From positions 4,799,501 to 4,863,500 of the forward strand of contig NC_092183.1 in assembly GCF_043641665.1 (NCBI RefSeq): a stretch of DNA of 64,000 bases. The letters run 5' to 3'. Below, piece after piece: positions 44,055-56,700 of this stretch (its first letter is position 1; every line of letters starts with the position of its first letter). The position numbers and the translations under genes are program-made. The DNA is from Enoplosus armatus. Taxonomy: Eukaryota > Chordata > Actinopteri > Centrarchiformes > Enoplosidae. Under the pieces are notes generated by a model, which ran no database searches, had not been told where the DNA came from, and worked only from the letters and a program-made list of their open reading frames with translations.

Positions 44055-47000
44055 GAGAGAGCTGGAGGAAACAACGCGTAGCTCTGATCCAAACAAAGAC
44101 TTTCATCTGTTTATTTGGGTCGTAAAACAGGCTCAGACTTCAATTAAGATGAAATGACTCTCTGATGTGGATATTTCTTGCAGCGCAGGCGCAACAGCTG
44201 ACCACAGAGCAGCCTCCTTTTTTACCAAATGAAGTTACTGTCCACCTGTCACTCACACAGACTTGGATCTCCCTCCTCTCGGTGACTCACTGGCTCTTTA
44301 ATAGAAAATAACGCAGAGCTTCAGGTCAAACGCACTGATGTCACACTACAAATAAAACAGCAGCTATAAGGAGTCAAGTTTGCGGAGGCGGTCTGTGGTA
44401 AATAAACGTGTTTTCAGAACACAACACAGGACTGCGGTGGTGTTTTTATTCAGAACATGACTTTATATATAGATTATTCTAAACACGCAGTGAAAGGGAA
44501 AGTTGATTTCACGGGGTCATGGCGGGGACAATTCAATTTCCAGGTGAGACGTTATTACAATGTGGAGTTCACACTGACACAAGGTTCAATGTGACAGTAT
44601 GAAAAACATGCTTTTGCAATATGCTCGTTCATATGGAAAAAAAACAGGGAGCGTATGCATAATTTAACACTGAAACACTTGGATCACTATTGCTATATGA
44701 CCTTGTTATTGGGAGTTTTAAAATAACAAAAGACATGATCAGATCTTTAGCACGAAGACATCCAGAGTCCACCTGATGCCTGACTGGCATGTTGTCTTCT
44801 TTTCCTCTTTCACTGCTCAATGCATCACTACCAACATTTAAACATCCAACAAGGCCCGAATCACATTCTGTAAATCAAATAATCATAGCTTTTGTGTAAT
44901 CTGTACAATGCAGATGCGTATTTACACCACGGTAATTACATATTCAAAATTATTTTGCACAAGAACTGATGCAAACTTTACATTGTGAGATGGGGAGAGG
45001 GCCGTTGGCCTGGGTGCCCATCTTGAAAGTTCACCAACGTGACCGCTCAAATCTTCCCCCGGCACCTGGTCAACGCTGGTTGACACGAGTCATCATCAGT
45101 TTAGAGTTCATGAATGACTTTCGTGCCAAGTTCCTTCCTCTTCCGGCGTCGCATTTCCCTCGTTCGTCCAATTTAGTTGACATTCAGGGAAATAAGCTGA
45201 GAGTATTGAGTGCATAGAGAGCCGTCTGTCAGGCCTGGAGCGGTTACACAGACAGGATGATGGATTTGAAATGACTGAGAAACATAACTCTCTTAATTAT
45301 GTGGAAAGGCAGTTTCAGACTTTTTTGCAGATTCAAATTCAAAGCAGCCTCGAGAATTTACTTTAAAGAAATTGTTTGACATTTTGGAAAATACGCTTAT
45401 TTGCTGTCTTGCCGGGAGTTCGATGAGAAGACTGATACCACTCTCGCATCTGTGTGGTTAATATGAAGTTATGATCAGCAGCCGGGTTAGCTTAGCTTAG
45501 CATAAAGACTGGAAACAAGGGGAAACAGCTAGCCTGATTCTGTCCAAAGGTAAAAAAAATCCACCTACCAGCATCTCTTTGTTTAATTTGTTTAAAAACT
45601 AGAGTCGGAGCAAAAAGTTGTGGTTTTATGAGGAGTTATATGCCGGACTATTCCTTTGCTGGGTGCAGTGACTGTGAGGTTTCCGGGCAAACAGTGGAGA
45701 GAAAAGTCAGGCCACATAACAACATGTCATTTTTACACTTCAACACATGAGATACATTTTAATAAGTGAGCTTTAGAGGTGCTGCTAGGCAGATTTTAGT
45801 AACCTTTTGACAGAGCCAAGCCAGCTGTTTCCCCATTTCCGGTCTTTATGCTAAGCTAAGTTAGCCCGTTGCTGGCTGTAGCTTCATATTTAACAGACAC
45901 CTATGAGAGTGCCATCAATCATATTTTCCAAAATGTCGCACTTTTGCTTTCTATAAAGCACCCAAAAGGAAAAGAAAGAAAGGATCTTTGCTGCCATTCC
46001 AGTTTTTGCTCCTCCGGCTTGTGAACATCTGCTTCTACTTTGAGGTTTATGTGAGAGTAAAGTGGCAAAACCCAAGAATAATTTACAACAAACCAAAAAT
46101 AAATTACAGCAGTGTCATAAGAACGATAAATTGACAGTGTTGCATAGAAAGATTGACCACTACTGAGAGGGACAACAAACAAATAAATATTAAATAAGTA
46201 ATAAATATGTATGGTGCCGCACAATTCAAAGCTTGACCCTCCGTTGTGATATAACTCAAGAACAAAAACACAGTTGATGTTTGTGTTCCAGTGTTGTAGC
46301 ATGAAAACGTTATTCAAGTAAAGAATCAATGCTATTCATAAGTTCAGACTTCTTTTCAACATGTTGCAGCGAAATGAGGTACAGCCTTTTCTTTCTGTGC
46401 CATCTTTAGAAATCAGAAGTATCAAATAAAAACTCAGAAACTGATTTATAGAAGTACAGACACCCCAACGTGACAGTTTCAGCATTGAAGTAGATAGAAA
46501 AGTCCATTATGTTTACCTTTAACGTGTCCTTTTCCCAAAACAAATTCATTACATGTTTTATTTGCCGTGAGCTGACGAGAAAGCGTGACGATTTTATCAA
46601 AAGAAATCCCCCCTCCCTGTCCCTGCACCATGTTTCTATCGCTCTTTGTTGTATTACATGGACTGACATTTCAATTGTTCTCCACTTGATCAGACGATAA
46701 ATTAATTTGACATTTGAGCTGACAGGCAGTTTGCTCGCCGTCAGGCAACCCTCGCCGTTTCATTTTTCAGAGGAAACACGTTTGTTCTCCACCTTGTGAA
46801 GTGCCGAGATCAGAGCAATAAACCTTTTCCTTATTCCTGATAACGATCCCTGTGAAGCCATTTGTAAACACTCGGATCAAACGGCTCAAATGTTACATCA
46901 ATACTTCACTTCTCTTCTTCACTTCAAAATCTGTAACCTACAGACCTGATGTGGGACAGTGTTTACCAGGTGCATCTGCGCTTGCATTAGCCAACACATT

Positions 47001-47527
47001 CTGTATATTGCCCAAAATAAGCTGTTTCAACTCTTCTTGGTACCCTCAGGCCTTATAAGGTACCATATAACTATCAATTTTGAAATAAATATTAAGCTGT
47101 TAAACAATTTTAAAGCATTCATTTAAAGAAATAATTTAATGTGAAGTGCAGGGACATAAAAATAAGGAACAGCAATGTTAGTTAACCAAATACAGGAATA
47201 CTGTTTCTGTCTTCTGTGAAGTTTGTATTGTAAATATCTAAGAGATGAACAGTCTCAGGCCGGTGTGAGTGCTGATGCAAGAGGATGCAGTACGAGAACA
47301 AAACAAACAAACAAAAAGACATTCAGTCTCCAGCGGTCTCTGTGGGCAGAGTTAACAAGACTGCATCAGTGAAAGACGTGGTCGGACCCCTGCTGGGACA
47401 TTTCCACTCAAGCATCAAAGCTTGGAGCTCGGAGACGCACGCAGTCGATTTCTCCAACATCCTCCGTTCCCTGCTCTCAACTGGAAACACGACCGGCGCT
47501 TCAGTCCCTCAATGTTCTCTGAGAAAC
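44055..47527. other. srrm4 3' UTR and hspb8 upstream region
   Basis: Contains family A MITE copy 2. The srrm4 poly(A) site could not be fixed with confidence. Confidence 0.5.
45366..45943. mobile_element. palindromic teleost MITE (family A, copy 2)
   Basis: The same family as the copy at 31.1-31.6 kb. The left half has TTAGCTTAGCTTAGCATAAA and GGGGAAACAGCTAGCC. The right half has the inverse CAGCTGTTTCCCC and CTTTATGCTAAGCTAAG. The outer ends GACATTTTGGAAAATA and ATTTTCCAAAATGTC pair. It lies between hspb8 and srrm4. Confidence 0.75.
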
Positions 47528-47792
47528 CTAATGCCTGGTTTTGTTGCGTTTGTTCATCGAATCGCGACTCCGGCTGCGACTGCGGGTCCCAAAGATGGAG
47601 TTCCAGGATGAACTGCGGCTGTAGCTCCTGTAGGAGGAGTAACTGTGGCTGCGGCTGCGGCTCCTGCTGATGCTGTGGACCGGGCTGCGACTGCGGCTGC
47701 GGGTGAAGAGGCTGCTCCAGGACGACACGCTGGTGGACCGACTGGTGGAGGACGGACTGGGTCGGAAGTAAGGGATGGGTCGCTTCCTGGCA
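47528..47792 (-). CDS. srrm4: srrm4 last exon, eMIC end and RS tail
   Basis: Acceptor GGCTCCCCACAG. It encodes ARKRPIPYFRPSPSS, then an RS-repeat tail (SRSRSRSHSYSSYRSYSRSS) ending SRDSMNKRNKTRH before TAG. The RS tail is shorter than in mammals and the terminus differs. Confidence 0.92.
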
Positions 47793-50700
47793 CTGTGGGG
47801 AGCCAAAAAGGTTAAGTGGTGTGAAATTGATAAACAGTAAGAGAATTAAAGCTGCGTGAATCAGTATTTTTATAAGAATCAGGAGGGGGTCGCTCCACTG
47901 ATTTGGTTCACTCTCACCGCTCTCATCAGTGTCGCGGGCAGCTGTTTTCAGCAGTAAAAGCTCGAATAAATCCACTGTACGCTGCCTGCTCAGCACCAAA
48001 CAGGCAGACAGACAAAGTTAGTGACTAGCTGGCGAACATAGTGGAGCATTTAGCAGCTAAAGAGCCTGATATTTCGCTCAGGATGTGCAGAGAACAAAAC
48101 AGAACTTAAAGGAATTTAAACAGATGGCCTCAAAATAAATGGTAATATTGCTCTGCTGGATGTGTAAATAGGCAACTGTTAAGTCCCAATATCAATATTA
48201 TAGGGTGTAAATGTTCTATGCAGCTGATTGTGCTGCCCCCTAGTGGACAAAAACACCAAGTAACGTTGGTTTAAAGACAATAACTCAACATCCCCACTCC
48301 CCAAAAAATCTTTGCATTACAAAGATGTTATAGCTAAAGTGTTAACAAACAAGTGTCTATTTATACATCCAGACATTTGCATATTTTGTCTCCACTATGT
48401 TCACCAGCTAGCCGCTAACTTTGTCTGTCTGCTGCATCATAACTTTATTTAACCAGAAAAAGGCTTCACTGACTTAAGAAACCTAAGACATAAGAATGTC
48501 CAGGCCAAAAGTTGAGGGTAGTAAAACCAAAACAATGAGCTGATGGATGCTAAAACGCTTCACACTACACGTAGTCATTCGGCCCATAATTAATACACAA
48601 ACACTGAATAGTGCGGCTTTAAAGCAGCGTAGATTAATAAAGCAATAACTACATAAAATCTCTTGTTTCTAATCTCTCTGCGGCTGTCGTGTTCTTTTGT
48701 GCACATTTCTGGGTGTCTGCTGTCAAAGCGCAGTAAGAAATGAATGGAAACTAAAGCTGACTGTGTGGCTGACAAGATCAAAAAAGTGTTTGTGCTTGTT
48801 CTTTTTTTTTTTTTTTTACATTTCAGATTTCCTGTGTTCGCCATCTGCTTCTTCAGCACCTGTGGTGACTTTAGAGCTGACGGTTATCTCATCCTCTGGC
48901 TAAATGCCATTTCAAGGTACATCGCTCAGCAACACGAGGGAAAGACCTCAGGTTGGGTCCAGCTGAGGGGGAGGAGGGTGTGACCAGCAGTACATTTTTG
49001 CTGCCTTTAGGCATAAAAAAGTATATTGTAGCTATAAATAACCAGGCTGGGGAAGCTGTACCTTGTGATTCTGCGTGCTTCCAGATGGCTTGGTGAGTCT
49101 CTCCTTCTTTTCTTCATAGGAGAGTAGGATTTGCGTCCTCGTCTCTTCCCACTAGTCCTATGTGCATGCTTCACATCTGTCTCTTGGGAGCTAGTTGCTC
49201 TCTTTCTGTCTCGTAGTCTGGGAAGCAGACGTAACAATGTGAAAATTTAATCACCAAAAATATTAATATATATTTTATATATATTACACCTCTAATGAGG
49301 AGTCATTAGCAGCTGGAAGGTTTCGTAAAGTTCACCTGTCATCGCTGTATCTGGAGTAGCTTCCTCTGGAGCTCAGGCTGGCCACACTGCCTCGCCGCCT
49401 CACATCCGCTGAATAACTTGGTGAGCGCGAGTACGAGCTGGCGACGAGAAAAACGACAATTATCCACTGGAACTGAACGATGCAGCAGTAGCTATAAAAT
49501 GTTGCGCTCATTTTTATGCAAATTCATGAAATTTTACCAAAGTATTGGGACAAATTGAGATCTTGACCTGATGGTGGCGCAATAGAGGAAAAGTTATGGG
49601 ATCACCAAAGTCATTTTAATCCATCCTGAAGGGGACATGAATGGCTGTACCAAATTTCATAGAAATCCATCTAAAAGTTGTTAAGATATTTCACTCAAAA
49701 CCACAAATGTGGACCTCAAGAAGAAGTCAGGGGATCAGCAAAGTCAGTAAGATTCATCATGAACCATGAATGTCTGCATTCTATGCTCATCCTCTGGGTA
49801 CCACGAATGTCTGTACTAAATGTCCTGGCAATCCATTAAGTATTTGTTGAGATATTTCAGTCCGGACCAACTTCGTGGACCGGCCAAAAGACTTTGCCAA
49901 CCCTAGAACCACAACACAAGCATCTTCTCTTTTCCACCTGAAGGGGAAAGAGATGGTGTCCCAAATTTCCACTTCTTTATGTGCAAACTGAAATAGATGT
50001 GAGTGGAAATGTACATACTGTAACGTGGGTATTAGTGGATGTTAGTTATGATGTACAGCGTAAAAGTAGTTAACCCACCTGCAAGATGACAGCGACAGGC
50101 TTCGAGAGTAGCGTCCGGAGTATCTGGAACTCCCCGTGGACCTGCTCCTGCTCCTGCTGCTGGATGGCCGCGTTTTCCGTCGCCTTCGAGACGACTTGCT
50201 CATCCTTTGTGAACAGCTGGAAGTCTTTGGAGATCTTACAACTTCTACCCGACACCCCAAGGTTATCTGCTGTCTGTGAAGAAAACACATTAAGACGTTT
50301 CACGGCTTTGAGTGATAAAGCCAAAATAGTTTCCTTGCTTGTTTTTAAGAAACGCTCTCCCTTATTCTCACTCACAAGATGAATATTTCAAAAGAGGAAA
50401 CAGAGCATGGAAGATAAACAGCTTGCAATTTTCCTGGGAAGCATTCATTCATATGGATTATTTATTATGAACACAACATTACCTCTTGCCGTTTCCACTG
50501 AACAGGGTTGCAGACAAGCCGTCCTCCCCATACGGTTTGCACAAGGAAGCGTAGCTGGTCACAGAGTTTCCTGAATCAGAGACATTGTCTCTGTCAGCGA
50601 ACTTCAGCTTCTCTGGCGAGGCCAGACGGCGGTTCCTCTTGTTGTCGGTGACACTTGCCCGAGAAACACCAGTTTTGCTGGATGGTGGCGAAGACGTGTC

Positions 50701-53700
50701 ATTCCCAGAATCGTAATCGTGCGGAACTTCGGTCCGGCTCGATAAATGCTGAGACCCTTTTCCGTGTAAGAGCTCGCTTCCAGGTTTTGACGACAAAATC
50801 TGCAAACAGACAAACAGGCTGCAGCTTAAAACCAAGTGTGTGTTGATAAATGGAACCTGCTATCTGCTTTGATGCACTGTGAATACTCTAGTACAAAGGC
50901 ACATATTCCCTTGAAAACACAGAAAAGAGATTTCTTTTTTTTTTTTTCTCAGGACAGAGAACTTTGAAAGATAAAGACATCATGCAAATTTAAAGCATGC
51001 GATTAACCTCGAAAGAAGGTCTGAACTCAACTAAAGTCAAAGAAATCAGCAAGAAACAAATTTAGATAAAGTAAGTCTAAACTAAAACAATTATATGAAA
51101 GGAACAACAAAAGAGCAGAGAAGAAAGAAAAACTATGCGTGGAAAGATCTACCGGCTCTAAGTCGAGTGAAGAGAAAGAGAGTAAACAATAGCCCCATTG
51201 AAAAGCCTCATTTAAAGAACATTGAACAAACATCACAAAATGGGTATTATGTATAAATGAAAAGGATTGCAGACAAAGAGAGATCCCATCAGTCTAACTA
51301 AGAAAGCCCTCAGAATAGGACAGATGACTGTGTTCTTTCTCCTGTAAGAAGTAAATAATTAGCCTGCACCGACCTACAAGTAAATCCCTAAATCTGCGGA
51401 TAGCATCGACTTACCAATCAAGATTTCCTCCTTAAGTAGGTAAGGTGTAAGAAAAAGGGAAGAGCGGGCAACATAAGTGCATCATTAGAGTCGTAAATTG
51501 CAAGAAAAAGACAATAACCCTCTCTTCAAACCCAGAGCCAGTTAGACTTTTATTGGCATATTCCTTTTTCTTTCCTTAATGTTGCATTGTTTTGGAGTTT
51601 TTCGGGAAAGAAGTGCGCTTGTATGTGAGTACAACTACTGCACACCGAATTTATACATTTTTTTAATTTTTTTTTACTGCAGACGTCCACAGATGGAAAT
51701 AGACCCTGGACCCTGGCTCTCCAAGGATCATAGTTGACCAATCTCATAAAACCATGATCTCTCTGTACTTATTGATTACGAGACACTTTCGTTTATCCAG
51801 TCTGTCCTCCCGAAGGTTTCCCATTGTCTAGTCTGAAGGCGACACAACTCTGACCAAACCTGAGGGAAATTTACCACTCGCATCTACGCACAATCTGTGG
51901 ATACTCAAGAGTAAAAGATTTCACTTACAGAAAGGCAAATTTTTAAGCAGAGACATTCTTCAATGTCACCTCAAGATATTTTGACAAGGCGGCCTTCAAA
52001 TAAACATTTCATCTCTGCCTTGGTATCTTTGCCAAATTTTTGTTGCCACAACTTTTCTTTTGCTGCCAACACAAAATATATTCTATTTACAGATTGGGTT
52101 GACATATTTAATAATCAACCCCCTTCATTATTTCTGAGGGTTTTTCTATCCAGTCATACCTACCTTTCCTTTTACGGATTGCTTTTTTGGGAAAGAAATA
52201 TTAAGCAAACATCATCCTACATTACTTTTGCATTTATTTATGATTTGGTGAATAAAAGCACATAATTTAAAACACCATTGAATAATTCTGATACACTAAG
52301 GCTTCCCCACCAACTGTGAAGTCCTCCTGAAAGACTTTGGGATATTGAATGCCAGGCATGATTCAATATATGGATTAATTTATTGAATTTCAATTAAAAC
52401 CCTGTGGTGTGTAATTAAAAACATTCGTCTGTGCAATTAGCATAATTTAATGATTGCTGGAGAGAAATTAAATATATTTCATGCTCCAGTAAGCATGGAA
52501 CAGCGAGTTTAAGGACATAGATGTATTTATGAGGCAAATATCACTTCAAAAAAAAGAAAGAAAATCAACCTGCAATCAACAGCACAATTTAAGTCATCTA
52601 GAAGTTGTCAATCACAGTTTAAAGATTTGTTTGTTTTCTCTTGGTTTCATTTTAGCTCCAAGTCAGGTCTGCAATCTGAACAACAGAAACTGTCTGCTGG
52701 AAGTATAACAGTATATATAAGTACAACGTACAGCAGATGTAATGACCGGAGGGGACTGAGAGGGGAAGCGAACAGGGGACATTTTTATTTTTAATGTCAA
52801 TCGTGGCTCCTGAAAGCATGCTAGTGTGCGAGTATTTAGAGGTCACAGATAAAATGTATAAATATATATAAAAAACATATTCTAAATGCACAACAGGACA
52901 GCAGGACACGCGTCTCTGAGTCCTTTTTACTGTTTTAACCAGAGGAGCTTCATGAGTTCAGTCCTTGAAAGTAAAAAAACATTTAGTCTTTGCATTAACA
53001 AAGATCTGTTCTGCTTTTCTGTTGTTTGTTTGGTCCATCATCCATAATCATTCTAAGTGATCAATTATATCTCAGTCTGCTGCTTCAGCCCAGCCTCCCA
53101 AATGATTTCGCTGACGTTAAATGTGCATGATGCCAGTGTTGGGCGTACAGGAAGGAGCGTGACGTTTATGTAGCGTGGCACAAACTAATGGTTTATGTCC
53201 AATCTCAAACCGTCCCTAACCTTAAAGCTCTATGTTCTAACTAAGCACAGCCTGACGCAAGTTTAATGACCTTAGACAATAAACAAGCGCTTCCTGCCTG
53301 CTGACAAGACAAATGCAGAATGGTTACAATGCTGTTTTTGTCATTTCTGTTCATTTTAAACAACAACAACAAAAAAAGCTTCACTTCCTGTGCAGCGCAA
53401 CAGTATGCTGTTTTTAAAAAAAAGCAAGTCTGAAAGGTCTTAAAATAAACTACAGGCTTTGTTACATCCTGTAGGAGTCAACCACAAATCTAGTAAACAT
53501 TAAAATAGTTTTAAGGTCAACACACAAAGCTGTAAGCAAGTGTTTAACTTTCCTAATCTTGACCGGGTTTGTTGAAATAATTAATTAAAAACGAAATCTC
53601 TGAACAAAGTGTTAACAACTTTTCAATAATACCTTTAATAAAGGAATACGAATGTGTCGTGAGATTGTGTGAGATTGCGTTGATTTTCATTTAAATTTGA

Positions 53701-56700
53701 CACTTTATTGCACAACAGGAAAATAAGCTTTCGAGAATGTGTAATTCTTTCCAGCGGGTATCATTACTATTGTGGGGTGGCTTCTCTACAAAGCACTAGA
53801 TAGCGTTAGTTTTAAAAACAGAAAAACAGGAACTGACAAAATTACTGCAAAACAAAGAATTCGTAGAGCGAGCTCAGAGTAAGGCCATGTACAGTTTTTG
53901 ATTCTGTAGATATTCGCCCCTAAATGGGTTTAGACATATAATTTTCTGAAATATATAATATTTTTGATTGAATATCATTTCTTTTTTATAAAAACACCAG
54001 GATGTGGAATTCAAATCTTACTAGTTTTACATGGCCATAACTGAGGAATCAAACTGAACCAGTGGCGGCACCGTCAGTCCTAAAGAGTACTTACGGTGGC
54101 AGTTGAGAGGATGGAGCGATATTTTGGGGCCGTTTTACACACTGATTTGGTTGCAGGTCTCCACTTCATGTCCGTGTGGTCAAGCACTCCTTTGGTTTCT
54201 ACTACAGCTGCCAGGTCTCCTAATGCCTGATGTACCACAGATTTCTGCAGATGGTGTCTGTGGGAAAAGGCTGGATTTAGTTTTCATGACACAGCATCAT
54301 GACACAAATGCTTCTTTTCACGGCCAATTCTGCACTTCAGAGAACAAAAACAAGGTAAACAAAAGGAGCACTATTTCACGCCTTCTGTTGCTTTGGCCAT
54401 CTTGAAAAATGAATTGTAATCTGTTGTGTAATCAGAGGAAAATTGTAAAGAAAGGACTTCTTGGGTGTTATTCTACCTGGTAAGATTAGCTGATGAAGGA
54501 TTGAGGTTCAGCTCTATAAAAAATGTAGTTTAAAGCTCCATATTTCTTCCAAAGAAACTCATTGTAATGAGCAAAAGATTTCAGAATATTTTTCAGATCA
54601 TTTCAGTTTGAAAACTGGACCTCAATTGGAGTTCAAACTGAAATGAATTGTACTTATTCACACGTGTCAAAGTTCACTCATTGGGCTGCTCCTGAGGATG
54701 CCATTCTGACTGAATGCGATATAATGGCGATCAATGATTATTCAAGGATTAATTATCACCAGTAGAAACATCCAGTTAATCCACTAGCTACTACAGATCA
54801 TCAGGCTTTCCCCCCTGTTCAGTATAATCCATAAAACCTGTGAAAAACATCTTTCATATTATCACACGTCCATGATTTTGCAATATGTCATTATAATTGA
54901 GTGCATCGATCTGTGGAGTGAATATGGGGCCATTTCCTGCGACGCTGTGATAAGGGCTGAGATCAGGAAGTCACCTCTGCCTTATCAGTCATCGCTGCGG
55001 TGTGACCAGGAACTCGGCAGACACCTCGGGCTGATAAGATAAACTGAGGGAGTAGTGGGAGGGCGAGGAGGGTGAGGGATGAGTTCCTACCTGTCCTCTG
55101 TGGAAGACTGGCAGGAAGAACTGTACGACTCTGACCTCCGATAGCGTCGTCTCCGCCGCGAGTGAGTCCGGGAACTGGAGGAGGTGACGAGGAGAGCAGA
55201 GGAGAGAAGACACAAGTGGATAAGGAGCTAAGAGCACTATGATTAATCAATCGACAGAGATTAGTTGACAGCCATTTTTATAATCCCTTAATCATTTGTC
55301 CGTTAACAAGCACAAATCCCAGCTTCTCAAATGTGAGGATTTGCTGCTTCTATACGCTCTATACCATTAAAAACTGATCACATCTGTAGCTAGTGGTCTG
55401 TGACTCTGTAGCTTGTACATGTCCATATACACTTTTATTGAGTGATAAGTGAGGGCGCATTAAACTCTGGCTTCAGCCTGCATCTTTTTGGTCATTGCTA
55501 AAATCTGTTTTTGACATTTCTTACTAACGTTCACTCACTCTAAATTCACTAAATGACTAGCTGAGATCAGGGAACACGGCGGCATCGATATGTTCAAGTT
55601 CAACAGTGCAGAAAACACGAGCAGTCAGAACGATTGTGATAATACCTCATTGCAAAGAAAACTGCGTGTGCGCAACTGTAGAAAGTACTGTAAGTGAAAG
55701 TTGAACCAGGAAGTTAGTCTGCAAACTGTTGCAGATGTTCACACCGGAGAGTTTGACTAATAATCCTATTAATCACCTTCGCTTTCTCTTCCAAATAAAT
55801 TCGGCTAACCTGCGGTGCCCCGGAGGCCTAGGGTACAAGTCGACTTACAGAAATAACATAACATAAGATAACTGATCCTAGCGGCCGCCGAGCAAAACAA
55901 CCCCCCCCCCCCTCAACAAGAAATTACATGAACACAAAGTCAGGTTGAAAGGAAAACAAGGAATTACCCTTCAACCAGTTAATCTGTAACTACTGTTCAA
56001 GATTAAAAAGGTACAATCAGATCAAGCCTGTATACCTTTAAGGATGTATAATTCAAATAGTTGCATCTGTGATGCATCTCCAACTCTGATGTATATGAAA
56101 GAAAATAGGAGAGCTAGAGTATAAAGGAACTGCAAAGGCATGAAAAGAACAAAAGAGGAGAGTCGTAGTGAGCAGGAAAGCAGTGGTTTCTGTTGAAGTA
56201 AGCAGCAACTAAACTTGGCTCTGTGCTTACAAACAACGGCGCGCTCATCCAAAGTGGAATTATAAAATGTTGCAAGATCACAGCATGAAATTGGTTTCTC
56301 TTACCCTCTTTCACCCCTTTTTTCCCCCTCTCTTTGTGTCTCAAGCTTTCAATCTGTTTTCCTCTGTACGAGGGTTTTTTTCACGCTTTTCTCAGAAAAA
56401 TGAAAGCCGCATGTGTCTGTTTTCACCCATCGTGCCCCGACATGAGAGCATTTTGGAGGATCCTCTCTCTTTTTGTTCTGAAATGGGTGGATGGGCTTAC
56501 CATGGGGGCAGAGGAGGTTGGAGGAGTGTCAAAAACATGGTGTGCAGGATTTGGAGAGTACATGATTCTGATGCAACAGTCACAGACTGACCTTTTCTTG
56601 TGCTTGCGCTCATCCTTCCTCTTATGTTTTAAACTTGAAGAGCTGGTGGGATGAAAGAGAATAGAATCATGAGCGAGGAGCATTAAGACTGACAAAGCCT

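Noticed and set aside
47415..47999. 194-codon minus-strand ORF with Gln/Pro repeats
   Set aside because: It is an out-of-frame reading of the RS-repeat last exon of srrm4; the RS frame has correct splice phase and eMIC homology.
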